Assembly (NCBI RefSeq): GCF_901709675.1
Contig: NC_051092.1
Coordinates: 14,174,991 to 14,238,990, forward strand
Source: Syngnathus acus
Lineage: Eukaryota > Chordata > Actinopteri > Syngnathiformes > Syngnathidae
DNA length: 64,000 nucleotides
Direction of reading: 5' to 3'
Shown: piece after piece, positions 31,109-46,100 of the stretch
How positions within the stretch are numbered: the stretch's first letter is position 1
How the letters are laid out: every line of letters begins with the position of its first letter
Notes under the pieces: model-generated
Databases searched by the model: none
Told to the model about the DNA's origin: nothing
Seen by the model: only the letters and a program-made list of their open reading frames with translations
Made by a program: the position numbers and the translations under genes

Positions 31109-34100
31109 ATGTATCTCAACAGGGAGGAGAACAATAGCAAAGGTAAGAAGGGAGGGGGGAGAGAGAGGGGGGGGGCGTGATACTTTCAAGGTGTTTCACC
31201 AACGGTAGGACTCAGAGGAGGGGCGCGCGTGCAGCCTCCTCAGCGTCCTTTTGACACCGCAAAGTGTGTGTGGTGCGCTCATTATGTAATGTAGCAAAGT
31301 GTGCGTCGAGCCGACCGTGAGATGCGTTATTGACCTGTTGTCGGGGTGTGTGTGTGTGTGTGTGTGTGTGATTGCAATGTTTTGCACATGTTTAAGGACA
31401 ACACTGTGCAAGGTCAAAGCGCCCCCCCCCCCCCCAAAGTAGAATCTTTGCAAAAAAAAAAAATCCCGCAAATGCATCTTGTTTATTTCTGGGGGAAAGA
31501 ACAGTGCAGCAGCCGTAGGGGTATAATGGGGGGGGGTGTTAGTGTGTGGCTTGGAAGGGGAGGGGGGCACATTTGAGTATTCTCCCACGTGTTTCTGAGG
31601 CGTGATTTCTCCTCTCATCACACGCCACTAGTGGCCCCTGCTGTTAGAACGCTGCACATAATACTAATTGCAGTGGAAAAAAAATCTTCAATAAAATAAT
31701 AATAAAAATAACACCTGCTGCTGCTGCAGATGAGGCGGATAAGGAAAAGGAGGGTGTAAAATCAAGGAAGAAATAAATGAGCCATAAAGGCGGAGTGGGA
31801 GGAGCCGTTCTCGTTCATTTCACTGGACAACAGCAGAGTACAGTATAGTGTATGTGCATGCGTGTGCAGGCGGATGCACGCGAAATGTGGGCATGTCTAT
31901 TTTAGTCCTGCAACTTGGAGGAAGGAAGCTTCTAACATGTTATATTTTCACACGTCTGCATGAAAACAGATTGCTTAATGCTATGACCTCCAAGGAAATG
32001 AGTGATTGCGCAATATCTGTGTGAGCATCATATTATGGCTGCTTGATTAGAATGGAAAATTTAGGTTTTAATGGAGGAATTTTGCTCTCTCGTAAAGTGG
32101 TATAATAATCTGTTGTAGTTCATTCCAAAAGATGTTTAGTGGGGTTCGAGTCGGGGTTCTCTGCATGTTTTTCCAATTCAGTGAAGTCTTTTTAAGATCT
32201 ATGCGACTCAAGAGGTCTAGTGGGTATGTCCCAATACTTTTGTCTATACGGTTGACTTTTCTTTCGACGTTAATCCACATGCTCTCACAAAGAAAAGTTT
32301 TTTTTTTTTGTAATTTACAACCCATTTCAATTTTGCTGGTTGGGTTAGCAACACATAATTTATTTTTGTCAATGGTGAATTGTCACTTTGAATATAATGT
32401 ACCAGCTGTGGATTTTATTTGGATTTTAAAGTATTGATTACTGTAATCAAAAGCCACACAGACACGCTATAAAAAAAAAAAAGATGTAGGTTTAACATAT
32501 TTGTATTTTCTGATTTTACCATACAGCGTCATGTTACAGAACTGGCGACGGGTGGAAGTAAATGTATACTAATCCCTCATTTATAACTTTACTTTCAAGA
32601 CCACGCCCACAATAAACTCGAAAAGTTATGTGTTTGGGGCTTTTCTTTAGAGGAGGAACTTTGTATTTGATTGACATTCAACTAATTGACTCCATTAAAA
32701 GGGTGTTCTTGGTGTTTCCCCTTTCGGCTGCTTTATATTCATCCCGTGTCTCAAGGTGGTGTGCCAAGGCGGGGGCGGAGGAACATATTGATTATGGAGG
32801 ATTAAGGGGGGGCACTAAGTGCAAAGAGCTTGATCATACGTGAGCATGGGTCACATCCAAAGTAGAAATATTATGGGGTGTGTCAATACAGAAGAGATAT
32901 GTAGGGATGACGGGCTAGCCAAGATAATGTGGCACTCTTATCGTCGCTGCAGTCTGATGGCTTAATGCTTTCTTATTTATACCCACCGGGAAACATCCAT
33001 CCATTTTCTGAACCGCTTAGTCCCCACGGGGGCCGCGGGAGTGCTGGAGCCTATCCCAGCCGTCATCGGGCAGTAGGCGGGGGACACCCTGAACCGGTTG
33101 CCAGCCAATCGCAGGGCACACAGAGACAAACAACCATTTGCACTCGCACTCAATCCTAGGGACAATTTGGAGTCTTCAATCGGCCTACCAAGCATGTTTT
33201 TGGGATGTGGGAGGAAACCGGAGTGCCCGGAGAAAACCCACGCGGGCCCGGGGAGAACATGCAAACTCCACACAGGGAGGGCCGGAGGTGGAATCGAACC
33301 CGCACCCTCCTAACTGTGAGGCGGACGTGCTACCCAGTGCGCCACCGAGCCGCCCCACCGGGAAACAATCAAGAGCTATTTGGACTATTGGCTGAGGTTC
33401 AAAATGCACTACGATGGTTGTTTGCCTTAAAGCAGCCATATGTAATTGGGTTGTTGGAACGATACAGATGTCAGACAACAATTTGGACCGCAGCTTTTAG
33501 GATGAGTTGTCTTTGCCTCTGACAGGGTAATTAGGCTCACTAGCTGGTGTGCTTACAGATGACACTTTTGTAGTGTTGGATATTAAAACAGCCTACATAA
33601 AGCAATTTTTTACACCCTTAACAGTTTTTAAAAGCATTTTAAGACTTGTGACATTCAGAGTTGCCCCTCTGGTTAATTCTTAAGCCTGTAGTGGAGTGAG
33701 GACCCTCGTGTTGGTCAGTCGGAGGCTTATTATCTCCATCTTAGTTGTGAGTTTTCAAGGACTGTGTGCTCCACTTGTTCTATTAGCACACAGCAAGTGT
33801 GAGAAATTATCATGCAGGCGACATCGCCACCGCCCTCCCTATGAACACAGTTAGACGAGCTTCCCCACTTGCAAGAAGTCAGCAGAGTTCCTTTTCCCGC
33901 TTGGTTTTTCAGCTCAAGCAGTGTAATTTTTATTTTATTTTTTTAAATCTTTTGCTGTCGTTTTTGTTATCACCGAGTGAGGGTTGGTGCATTGGGAACA
34001 AATTGCCACAGATTTATTAGATGAGTGCTGTGGCACCCTGCACTCTTGAATATGATTTATATTTAATTCTGTCAGGGTTCTTGTTGATTTAAGTTGACGC

Positions 34101-37100
34101 TATTTGGCAGATATGGGCGCAAGTCCAAGCCCTCCGGCCAGGGATACTGATCCAAATGACTTATTTTTGGCACCCGCGGACTGCACTAAGACAGCTCCTC
34201 AGGTAGAGTGCATTATTTTCAGGGAGTTTTGGCAAAGTGATGCGCTTGCATTTATTCCTCATGGATTGTTTTAGTAGAAAGTGAATTTAGGATTCCAATA
34301 CATTTTCTTTTCCATTATTTCTGAAACAACTTTTTACAGGCTATCCATCAACTTATGGACTGACTTATTCTAGTGTTGGTGATTGTTTTTGTTTTTTGTG
34401 ATATACACATTTAGGCGGTTTGGCAAGACAGACTAGAAATCTTGTTGTATATATTCATTCAGTTGTTCAGTTCATTACACAATTGAAAACCATTATGAAT
34501 ATCAATTTGTTTGCGTTCAGCATTTCTCAACATGCTGCCCTTGTGCTTTGTATGTAATTTTATTCTTGTTCCGAACGGTTTGTAAGGGTTACATGAGTAA
34601 ACATCTGATGCTAATGCTAATTCGCGCAATGCTAGTTCACGCATTTGATTAGCTTAAAAAAAAATTACAAGTATGCAAAGTAAGTCGTACTTAAGACGCA
34701 GGGATAATTAATGTTCTGGAAAAACAGACCCATTTATTGACCAGTCGGATGATACATTTTTAGAGACAGGCAACCTTTTAGCATCCCTTAAGGAGCATCC
34801 TTATGAAAGCTATAGATTTTCTGCTTGTCAAGCGTGTTACACATTATGAATAAAGCATGGAAGGCGGCAATGCGATAACCGCGGATTCATTAGACGGAAG
34901 CATTCTTCCATCATTAAATTCTTTTATTAATTCTTAATTATTCATATTCTCCTGAGAGAGTCAAACACCAAGCGTATACACAATTGTATTTAGGTCTATT
35001 GGATTAACAAGTGGGCCGATACAGAAATACTTTATTTCCGTGATCATGGAAAATTGCTCATTATTTTTTCTTTAAGAAAGACTTAAAAAAAGATTAAATG
35101 ATCTATCTTCGGGGTAATCAGAAGTTAGAACCTATTCCAGTTGTGGACCGGTTGCAACGAATCACAGGGGATTTATAGAGACAGAGAAACATTCACTCTC
35201 ACATTGACACCTTAACAGAGGACAATCGAACACACACTGCTTGCAGGAAAGTCAGGCAAGTGAATCGTTACATCATCAGTGAGTCCTAAAGTAAAGATGA
35301 GTTTTAGAATTATTTTTAGTTGGAAGAAACTACTAAGCCAAAGTGGGGTTTTTTTTCTCACGTGCCTTATTCTTAGAATAATATTTTTAAACCTTAAGTG
35401 TTGGTCATTGGTATTTTTGTAAAGAATTATTTGGATTTATATTATTTCCAATAGAAAATACTGGTATGTCTGTTTCAATTTTTTCAAATAGTTGTAGTCT
35501 TTCATTTTGAAATATGCTTGTAAAATGACCAGATGATGTTAAATGATCAGAAAAGAGTTCAACATTTTCCCCTTGTTTTTATCATCTCTTATTTGTCAGC
35601 TCTTCCATTTATGTGTACGATTGCCGTATTGATATTAGATGTGCCTTGGAAAATGTCATACTTGACAACAGCAGGCTGAAGGCAATCAGATTGAGTTTGC
35701 GCACGCCATGTGCAAACACAATCCCTCCAGACACCATCCGAGATGTGCGAGGTGTAGAAATTGGCACGGCAATGGCGTAATTACATAAGCCCACAATCAG
35801 CGCATCAATTTGACGTTTAATGGATCCCTCCGTCACTTCAGCTTTAGTTTATTTAGCTTTCAATGAATAGTCAAAATGGTTCATAGGCCCCCCGATATAT
35901 TACACAGATGGATGCGTAGCGTGCTAAGCCGACGGGAAAACCTCAAGAGGCGTTTTGGAGTCGAAGGAGTAGGTTACAATGGCGCCATGGCGGCAATTAG
36001 ACGCTTTTGTCAGAACACCTGCAAAGAAACGCTGATTTCAACCTGCTGCCACTTGCGAGCGAGCGCTCGTCATCCTCCGGTGGAACAGGAAGTTGTGTCG
36101 CATTCATGTCGAGTGAAGCGGTACAATTGCATTCAGAATTGTGATGGAAAAGGAAGCCACTTCAAATATGACTAATTTGGAATTGGCTTGAGTTTCGGAT
36201 GATTTTTTTTTAATGATAATGTAATGTTTTATTACTTGTTTGGTTTCATAATAAAATAACAGAGGAAGTCTGCTCAGAAAAAAAAACAATAAGACTTGTT
36301 GATAGGGTTTGGAGAGCTGGAGTTATTTTTACAACTGACTCTCACTATGCTGACTTGATTGCAGAGGAGGAGGAGGAGATGGGTGGGCTCGCTCTCTCTC
36401 TCGCTTGCCCTCTCTCTCTTGACTCCCTTTCTGCCATCTTCTGTCCCTTCCTCCTGTGTGTCTTGGAGACGGAGTGGAAAAAAAGGAGAAAAAAAACAAG
36501 GGAAGTGCACTGCTTAACATCAGCTGTCCGGGCGAGAGTGACAGAAAGCAAGCAGATGAGAGGCAGACGATGGAGTGGGAGTGAACACGAAAAGATGGAT
36601 GGAAAGAGTGAGAGAGAGAGAGGCAGAAGCAAAGAACAAGCCCCGGAGTGCTAGCCAGTCAAGGTCACACAGAGGAGAAGAGAAGAGCGGGCCTTGTGTG
36701 TACGAGTCTGTGTGTGTGCGTGCAATAGGAGGCCTAGTTAGTAAAGAAAGGAGGGATTGATTCAGTCTAGAATGCTGGGGGGGGGGGGTGTTGAGGAAAG
36801 AAAGCAGAGTAAAAGATGAAAAGAGCTTGTTACATGGATGATGACAATGTCGGCATACTTGAAATTCAATTGAGTGCTGGTGTTTTTTTTCCCCATACAA
36901 CAGGAATGCATTTGTGAATGTGTCGAATGAGCCGTTGTGACATATACAGTGAGAGATTGCGGTCTCTCGTTCATGTATAGTTATGTAACCATCACATCCT
37001 GTGGGGTGGGAGTCATGTTTTTTTTTTTTCACAGTCTCCCCATTTGTTGACCTCTGCTGTCACTTTGGACTTCATCAGTTCATTGTCAAATTTTAGTTGA

Positions 37101-40100
37101 ATGTAGAAATTGCATTTTGTGGGTTTAGGCTGCATTTCAGAAAGTATGACATTGGGCGCTCTGATGATTTTCAGTGGTGCATTGAGATACACATTTTTAT
37201 CATATCATAATGTAATCGTAAACAATCATATCCCAAATCATCACTCCCCTAAATAACATTAATATGTCCTTCAATTCATTGTGCTACTCATTGGAGACAG
37301 TTTCAGCTTCTTGGTACGGCAGTAATATTCGTCATTCTATGCAGAGGATAAAGAATACTTGCACGTGGGTATTGTCATTTTGTCAGGCCACTCAACTGCC
37401 ACATACGTAAATGCTAATCTTTAGCCCGTGCCTATGACGTTTCTTCTTTGCATGTTTTTGGTGTGTGTGTATGCCAGGCCTTAGTATTAATTGAAAGTTA
37501 AGCGATAGACTTCTTTACTGTTGTCCACATTCATTTGTGATAAGCTTGATTGAAGGAATCACTAAGCTCTGCCTCTTCAAACACATTAGGCATGTTTGCA
37601 TGTCGCACCCATGAGAGATGGCGTGAGCAAGCTGTTTGCCTTAGCGGTTGGAAACACCGAGGGGCTGATGTGAAAGATCGCATGTGGCTCGGTAGCTGCT
37701 GCGATCAAATCTTTGTAGCGTGGCTATGCCGAGCTCTGATAACATATGACCAGCTCATTTACACTGGGGTCAAGGGGTCCCCATTTTCGGTTCTTCTGCT
37801 AGTCTGGTCATTAGCGGCGCCTCCTTTTTGCTACTTAAGACCGCATCTGCATCTTGGTGTTGTTTCATCTCGTCAGGGAATTGTTCCTTCCGCGCTGTTA
37901 TCCTATAAAAGGCAATCCACCATCGCTAATCCACATGAAACCTCTCGCAATCACTCTCAGTTGGAGTAAATGATCCTGTTGACAGACGTCATTACCATTT
38001 CGAAGGGTAATTAACAAATTTCCACGCGATGATTTCAAGCAGATGTAGGAGTCTCTGTTATATGTTTAAAGCTGTAATTTCACTAATCTTTAATAGACTT
38101 TGGAGGTGACCCTTAGACATGAAGATGGGTTCTGGCGAGAGACAGAGATGTGACAGGAGAGAATTTGGCTGGAAGTGAATCGTGATGACGCGGCGATGTT
38201 CATCGATCAAAAGGTCGTCTTAACTTTAATTGAGTGGAAACGTCCGTATGGGTCTTTGAAGAAGAGGCTTTCATAGTTTGTGGGAACTGCGTGTGTAAAT
38301 CCAGGATCTAAATTTATCTCAGGGAAATGGATGCCATTGGAGTGAGCAATTTATATTCCACGTGAAATAAAATTGGTTAATTTTAGTTTCAGTACAGCAT
38401 GTTCCCTAACTTTGCATGCTTGGACTCTAATTTGTGTGGTTTTTTTTCTGCTGTACTGTCATTGGGCATTTAGTAAGGAGTGTGTGGTTTTGTGCGACAA
38501 CCCCCCCCCCCCACTCCCCTCCACCCTCCGGTATCTGGCAAGGTAGTACGACCGACAGATTGGGCTGTGTGAGTGCCATCGCCTCAGCTTGGCTGCCTGA
38601 GCGTTTCTCCCTCGTTCTTCCTTCCTCGCTTCATCTCATCTCGCTATTAGCCTGCTTCAGTGGTGGCCAGCATTTTTGCCCACGTTATCTAGCTAGCCCT
38701 TCTCCCGGGGATGAAATCCACCCAGCGTTCCATAACCGCCACAACAATACCTGACGGGTCAGTCGCTTCCGTTCCCACCCTCCTTGCGCTGTGTGAAATC
38801 CATAAGCGGCATGTCTTGGTGTGTCCCTGCATCAGCGTCAGCCATTAGAGGTGCTGTTTCCAGAGATGGGACCAAGTCACACATGTGCAAGTCTCAAGTG
38901 AGTCTCAAGTCTTAACCTTCAAGTCTCAAGTAAGTCCCAAGTCATTTTTGTCTTGGGCAAGTCAAGTCAAGCCAAGTCCTTAAATAGGTCAAGTCAAGTC
39001 CAAGTCAAGTCCTTAAATAGGTCAAGTCCAAGTCAAGTCACCTTATTATTGCAATTTTACCCGCAGAATCTGATCTTAGTAACGTGAAAAGACAAGATAT
39101 AAGTAACTTTAAGTAACCATCATTGTCCAATGTGTCTAACCTGTTTAAAAAATATGACAATAATTTGGATTTGCACTGTAATTACTGATATTCAGTAAAA
39201 TACACCATGGAATCAAACAAAAAAGAAATTACCTCATACAATGATTGACAGCTCAATCTAAACAAATGAACGTCTGCCGACAGTGTCTGACACATTTGAG
39301 TTGCAAATGTGAAAAAATAATCTGAAAAAAATCTGAAAGAAGAAACACATTAAAGAGCATTAGAAACATTTTATGTTTCATCTGTAACATCTGGAGACAC
39401 CAGAGCTCTATAAACTTCAAACGGACAAAGTCGTCTGGCTGTCTGAAATGTTTCTGTTGCATATCTTGCACTGTGCTGTCCGTCTTTTGCCTCGCGGTAC
39501 CGCTCCCGCTAACATGTTTGTGCATGTCTGATATAAAGGGGCGTGATTCTCCAATAAACACGTTAGGTAGGTAGAGAGGGCACGATTGATTGACAGGGTA
39601 GCGATCCAATCATGACAACGCCATTCTCAGCCTGCGCTCCTACCGTGTTATCGATATTACTTTTTTAAATGTATTATTAATTTTATATTCAAACTGAAAA
39701 CATAAACTAAATAACACGGAAGTCATTCAAGTCATCGTGTCTCAAGTCAAGTCAAGTCCCGAGTCTTTAACTTCCAAGTCGAGTCTCAAGTTTTTTTATT
39801 TTTGTCAAATCAAGTCACAAGTCATCAAAACAGCGACTCGAGTCGACTCGAGTCCAAGTCACAGTGACTCGAGTCCCCATCTCTGGCTGTTTCACACTTA
39901 TGCAAAGCGTGACCTTAATAGAAGGACTTTACATTAGCCCAGCCTAGCTTGAGCCCAGTTTCCACCAAGCGCCACAGTCCTTTCTGTCAGTTTACCCATC
40001 CGTCATATTATGTCATCATTCCGCAGTGTGTAAATACAAAGAACGAGATTTAGTAAACAAAGTGTCAAAATGGCGGGATATGTTCATTTAGTTTTTTTTG

Positions 40101-43100
40101 TTCTTGGCATCCATCCAGTCATCCAGGGTAGTGTCTAAACGTTGAGCCCTGACTTCCCTGTCCTTGTCCTACAATTCCACCAAAGAGGACACAAAGTTGT
40201 CCCAAGGCGAGCTGTGAGAAATCAAATAAAGCCACTTTTCACGCAACAGTAGGAATGTAATGTTATTATGAATATCTAAATATATCTGGTTTCAGAATTG
40301 GCACAATAATGCCAGGCAGGACGGTATCAAACGCCGCCGGGCAGACAATAACATTTGTATTATGAGAAGAACAAAATAGAAATGTTTATCTGGAGTATTT
40401 CATTATTTGCAAAGGCTTTAACATTTACAAAAAAAAAAAAAAAGGGAGTCTGCCACCCGAGGTGGAAATGTAAAACTGATCAGGGTTCACCAAAATCTTT
40501 ATGAACCAAACGGAATTGTAGCGCTAAGGTCTGCCTGCTTCAGCTCTGCTGCCTCTTCTCAAAATGCGATACCATATCTCCAAGGACGAGCCTGTGGAGG
40601 AATTATTTCTGCTCATGATGTTGTTCTTTTCAATCACTACCCAAAACCCATAGCCATAGGGTTGGAACATCGGTCAACCGGCAAATCAAGAGTTTCACCT
40701 TTTGGCTCGGCTCTCTCGTCAAAGAAGAGCAGGAGAAGGTTTTACAGAAAACAAAAGTTTGTTGCTCTTGCAATTCCTTTCCAATTGCTGCATAGAAATG
40801 ACTTTTTTTCCCAGTTGACAGCAGTGTTTCCAGCTTTGTCACCAGAACAATTATCTAGGTACCCGCTGCCAGTGTTTCTTACTATTTATTTTGCCAAGGC
40901 ACACATTTTGCATTAGAAAAATCTCATAGCGCACCACCAAAAAAAAAGCCACAAAAAGTATATACAGTGTACATTTAACATGAATGTACAAAATAACAAT
41001 CTTTGAAGGTACCTCCCTGAATCCATTTCGGATTTACTTAGGCTTATCATCCATATCCAAGTCCACATACGTATGTAAGATGGAAGGCTTTGAACCACTG
41101 TCCTTTTGACTTTTCCCGACTGCATGAGGCCCCATGTGGAGCGAGGTGGAGACGAGGAGGAGCAGGAGGTGGAGCAGGCAGGGAGGGGAGTAATGAGCCA
41201 AGCCAGGAGGGACGGATGAAGTGGGACATTGAGGGCCCAAATATACACTCGTGTCTCTCAACCAAAATGCGCATTTACTGGGCTGATTGGGAAATTTCAA
41301 GTCTGGTGGGGGGGGGGGGGGGGGCAGACTCATGGGAACCAGCGTGATTGTGCCTGTTATGACAGCGCCGAACAGAAAAACAAAAATCATATCATTGAGT
41401 GGTGGAAAACACCCTTATTGTTCTGGCTTCCTCCCACTTCAAAAAATGCTCACTTTTATTGTTTTTGATTGACCATCAGTCATCTAACTCTTGTAAGCGT
41501 ATCATCCACTGTTTGATTTGGCAGCAGAGGGGAATTTGTGCATCTGGAGGAGCATAGTCAATTGGAGGCAAGCAATTGTGCATGCATAGGAGAGAGTGAA
41601 TGAGTTCAGCCATGGACCTAATAGGGCAGAGACATACAAAATGCATATGTACATATATATCTATATCTATATATATATAGTATATAAATGCATATGGCAT
41701 ATAGATCATGAGGTACTCCCCATTTGTCTTGACATTGGTGGCTTTTTAAATATTGGGCTACGAATCGTTGAAGTAAATTTTCCCACAGAGTTGGCAGGCA
41801 GTCAAATGCCCTCTGATTGCATTCGCACGAGCAAACAGTCAAATCTGGACTCTGCAGTCCCACAGTGAGTTGCATGCGTTTGAATGTGTGGTCACTGGCA
41901 CAATCCTGCTGCACAGTCCGCAAAAACAAACACGCAGGTCACACAGAGCGCTCCCAGAATGCAACAGCGATTCCGCTCGACTCACTCACCACCCAAAAAA
42001 AAGCATGTTGATTACATAATAAAAACAAGAACTCTAGTATATGATAATTGTCATGCTATCATCTCGTCGCATCTTGCCCGTGGTGGTATCCCTTCCTGGG
42101 TGCTGCAGTAAATAAGACTCACGCTGCTAAATTATGATGTCTGCTATGTGATTATCCGTAGGGAAAGTGTTTTGTTTTCCCATCAGTAGTGTTTGAAAGT
42201 CCTAACGAGACAACGGCCGTTTTAACTCGTTAATTAAGCCACCCTAGTCGGATAATACGTGCATGGGACAACATATCGCTTCTTACATGATCCCTTTGGT
42301 ATTTCTGGTCTCATCTGCTCTCTGAGTCCACTCTGAAATTACGATCCGTTTACGTTACGTCCCCGGCGACCGCCGCCATCACGTTTCGGGCCACAAAATG
42401 AGACGGTTAAGACAACGCAAGGGATTAGATGGGAAAATGTGACATTCTGTGATTGCTGCGAATGCCCGGCGAAAATTGGAAACTGTGAAAAACAGTCGAG
42501 GGACTGTACTGGCATCCATGGTTGACCATGAGCTGAAACTTTAGTGCGCCTTTGAGCCTCTGGGACTCAGCAGCCTCTTCTTCAGGGATACTGTGAGAAA
42601 ACTTACCAAAGTTTAACAATGAAGAACAAAATGGCTAAAATCCCACAGCGCACTACGTTTCGGGGAAATGAAGCTGCCGTCGCCGTGGGGAACATTGTGT
42701 CGAGGACAAGTAAATATAGCAAGTTTGAGGTAAATCTCATGGTGGAAGCTGTGACACGTGACGGGGAGGGGATTCACATTCAGGTTTGCTCTTAAATGTC
42801 GCTTTTCAAACAAATAACACTCATAGCGAGCTCTGACGGCCAGCCACACCAGTGCACATTGGACGTGGCTGAGCATCGACAGGCGTGGGGCCGCCGGCTT
42901 CTTGCGACAATCTTGCCTTTGTCTCGGGGTGCCCGACAGAGCTCATTAAAAGACAGTTCGCGAGCTCCGTGGACTCACTCGATGAAGCGTCATGTATTAA
43001 ACATGACTCACCCAAGGTTATACGCCATAGTTTAAACATAGATCTATAGCAATTAGAGAAGCATCTGTGCTGCATTTACCATTAGTCTTGGATTCAATTG

Positions 43101-46100
43101 TATGCTTTATTAGTGAAGTCAATATCTTTCTGGGCATACGGTCAAATCCTATATAGACACCACAGACATATTCATAAATCGTAATACAATGAATGCCCAG
43201 TACGGAGAAACCATATAAAACATGCATTTTTGTTTTTTAATTAAACTCATCGAAACAAAACAAAATGTATTAAAATACATTTTTCACATCTGTTCTTACT
43301 CAAATGTGAATTTTAGTAAATGAAGATGACTTTGTTGTTTGCACAGTTCTGCAGTTGAGAAGCACAGCGTGCTTGCTTCAAGTCGCTCGTCACTCAGTTG
43401 TATTTAACTATGATAGTAACACATAAAAACAAAAAGGAAGTAAAACAATGTATATTTAAACACTTAAACGTACAAAAAATTATTTTTGTTAATGAAAGTT
43501 TGCTAACTTAATGCTAGCATGAACTGGATATTGATGATGCGCTACTAGAAATTAGCATAGATGTTATGGTAAACCTTCAAACAAATGCTATTTAAACCGC
43601 TAGCTTAATGCTAAAAATGGGCTAACGTAAACACATCACAGGCATATATGCTAACAAATTTTAAATGAGTAAATATTTGTCGCATTAATTAGTAGCTTTA
43701 AAAATCTGATACTGTATATAGCAGGCCCACAAAGGATGACTTGCAATATAGCGGGGCGACACTGTCCAATTTTTTGTGAATATTTGATTCTTTCTTATGT
43801 GATTGCAAGTATTACTTTGGAAATGCCAAGACTCACAAGACTTGGATAGATTTAAAATGTCAGCTTGGAATAGCTTGAGGAAGTAGATAGAAAAAGCTTT
43901 TTGTCTTAATGTCTATTCTATTACATCCTCCTCCTTTCCTCAACTACCTGTAAAACACAATAAAAAAAAAACTCCCATAGGTCTTCCTTTGTTTACTAGC
44001 CACTTTTTGCTGTTTGTGCGATGTACTCCGCGCGCCTGGACGTGGCCTATAAAGTATCTCCTGCTTGAGCAGGTGGATCAAACCTGCATGTACTTAGAGA
44101 TTTAGAGTTTGGGCAGTGTAACGGAGATAAAGAAATGGATGGAACGGAAAGATAGCTTGAGGACACGGGAACCGCTGCCGAGTTGGAAATGAGGTTTTGA
44201 AGGTTTCCTTGTGATTTTAAAATATTGCCTTGGGGGAATTCAGGCCATATTCTTCAGGAAAGAAGACCATTCCTTGTCATGAATGTGGTCTGATTTTAAA
44301 TACAGAGCAGCATATAATCAGGATTGGCACTTAATTAGAGATAAGGATGAAAGATTGAATAAGAAAGTGGATATTTGTGGTGAGTACCAGTACGTTTTTC
44401 TTAGAGGTGCTGCCTGCGTTGGGGATTATACAAGCGCTGCTTTCCAAGTTTATGCGCATTTTTCTGTCGCATGGAGTCACCTGGAGATGTATGGTGCCAT
44501 TGTTGTTTTTTTTTTTGATGATAGCGCTTGGATCTACATTTGTACGACAGGGCCGCTCGAGTTTTGCATTCATTGAGCTGCTGCGGCTGGATGATTTGCA
44601 CTGATTTTCAGAGGGAGCTACTTGTAAACAAACTAGACTCAGTCCATTCTGAATGTTTCATTTTTCTTGGGTGTCAGAATAGCTTAAAGGAGCAGATTAC
44701 AAACGGCTATGATGTCCACAGTAAAAAGTGACTCAGACAATGGTGTCAGAATTATGCAGGGGGGGGACAAAGTTGGTAGTATTTCATTATTGGCCAAAGA
44801 TCTGTTTTTTTTTAGATTTTATAAAAATGTACATCACAATTATTATTGCTCACAGCAATCATTTGAGTAATGCATAAAAATACTAATTGCAGAAATAATG
44901 ATGAAAATATTTAATTCAATGTAAATTGCATCCACTTGGAAAAAAATAACAAAAACAGCAAACGCTTAATCATTTGGTACTTAGGTGGCGTTTTCTTACT
45001 TTGGGTATTTTCGCAAGCAGCCGTAGGCAAAAAGGGGCGTTTGCGCTTTGTGGGAGCGAACACTGCCGTCGATCGAAGCGGCTCTAACCTGCTTCAACAT
45101 GCAGAAATGTTCTATAAAGGGGAAATCGGAGATGTCAGCAACTGAGAAAGTCCTGCCTCGTTGTTTTTTGGGCCGCACGGTGAAAAGCCGTAAGCAACCG
45201 TTGGCCTGCTTGCCATCATCATCGTCCTCTTTAAGTCGCCGATGCAGCCAAGCAGACGTGTGGACTCCTCGCCCCTTCCCCACGATGCGGCCTGTCAACC
45301 CGCAGCTTATGTAGCCTCTAGGTAGGACACGTAAGCAGTCCTCCTTAATGTTTTTTCCCCCCCTCCTCCGATCCGTCTAAACCTATTTTGGTCGCTGTGT
45401 TTTGAGAAAAGGTTTGCATAATCTAACTGGACCAGATGGAGGAGATGCTCCAGTCCCCTCCCCACCAAGATTATTACATCATTTGTTTGTGACCACCCAA
45501 CCATTCAAGCAAACAGTAATCCGCTAGAAATGCAGTGGAAGTGACACTTGTCATTTTACTAGTCCATGCACACGTATGTACCAGGGTCCCTTGTGGACTC
45601 CTCTTGAACACACCCCCACCCCGTTATCTTAGGTCCAAACCTCCAAGACTGTGAGGAATCCCCTCGAGGTGCCTAGAATAGCAGAGGCTGTGCACGGTAG
45701 AACAAGCACACACACACACACATTCTGTTTTACATTTCATTTTTGCATCAATTAGTCTTTTGAAATGATGCGATGGCAAGCACTCCACACACACATAGCC
45801 GTTAGATAATTGCTGGGGATTTATGGCAAAAACTGAGCCATTAACTGATGTTTAAAGCAGAGTGGTGTGTTTTTGTCACACGGATGAAATCACTGATCTG
45901 ATATTAGTTTCAGTGTTGTGATTGATATCACCGCGCTCATTAGCATAGCTTAGATGGAATTTTAAAAAATATTTTCTCATAACCACCAAACTAACTGTAT
46001 GAGGCTCAAACTATTTTTGTATTATTTTTCACGTCTGACTCACTTTCATTCATAGACATGAAAGATAGAACAAAATAAAGAGCAAAACCAAACAAACAGT

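Larger units (their letters stand above)
33367..38852. other. syt7 intron, second stretch
   Basis: About 5.5 kb with no confirmed exon. Notable parts: a possible 92-base cassette exon (34111-34202), a decayed SINE core (35126-35230), a purine-rich tract with (ag)n (36355-36640), a G-run near 36778-36788 and a C-run near 38501-38511. Confidence 0.5.

Noticed and set aside
33098-33522. Open frames across the SINE
   Set aside because: They lie in non-coding SINE sequence on both strands.
37550-37969. 139-codon open frame in the syt7 intron
   Set aside because: No recognisable domain, uneven composition and no splice context; frames of this length are expected by chance in 64 kb.
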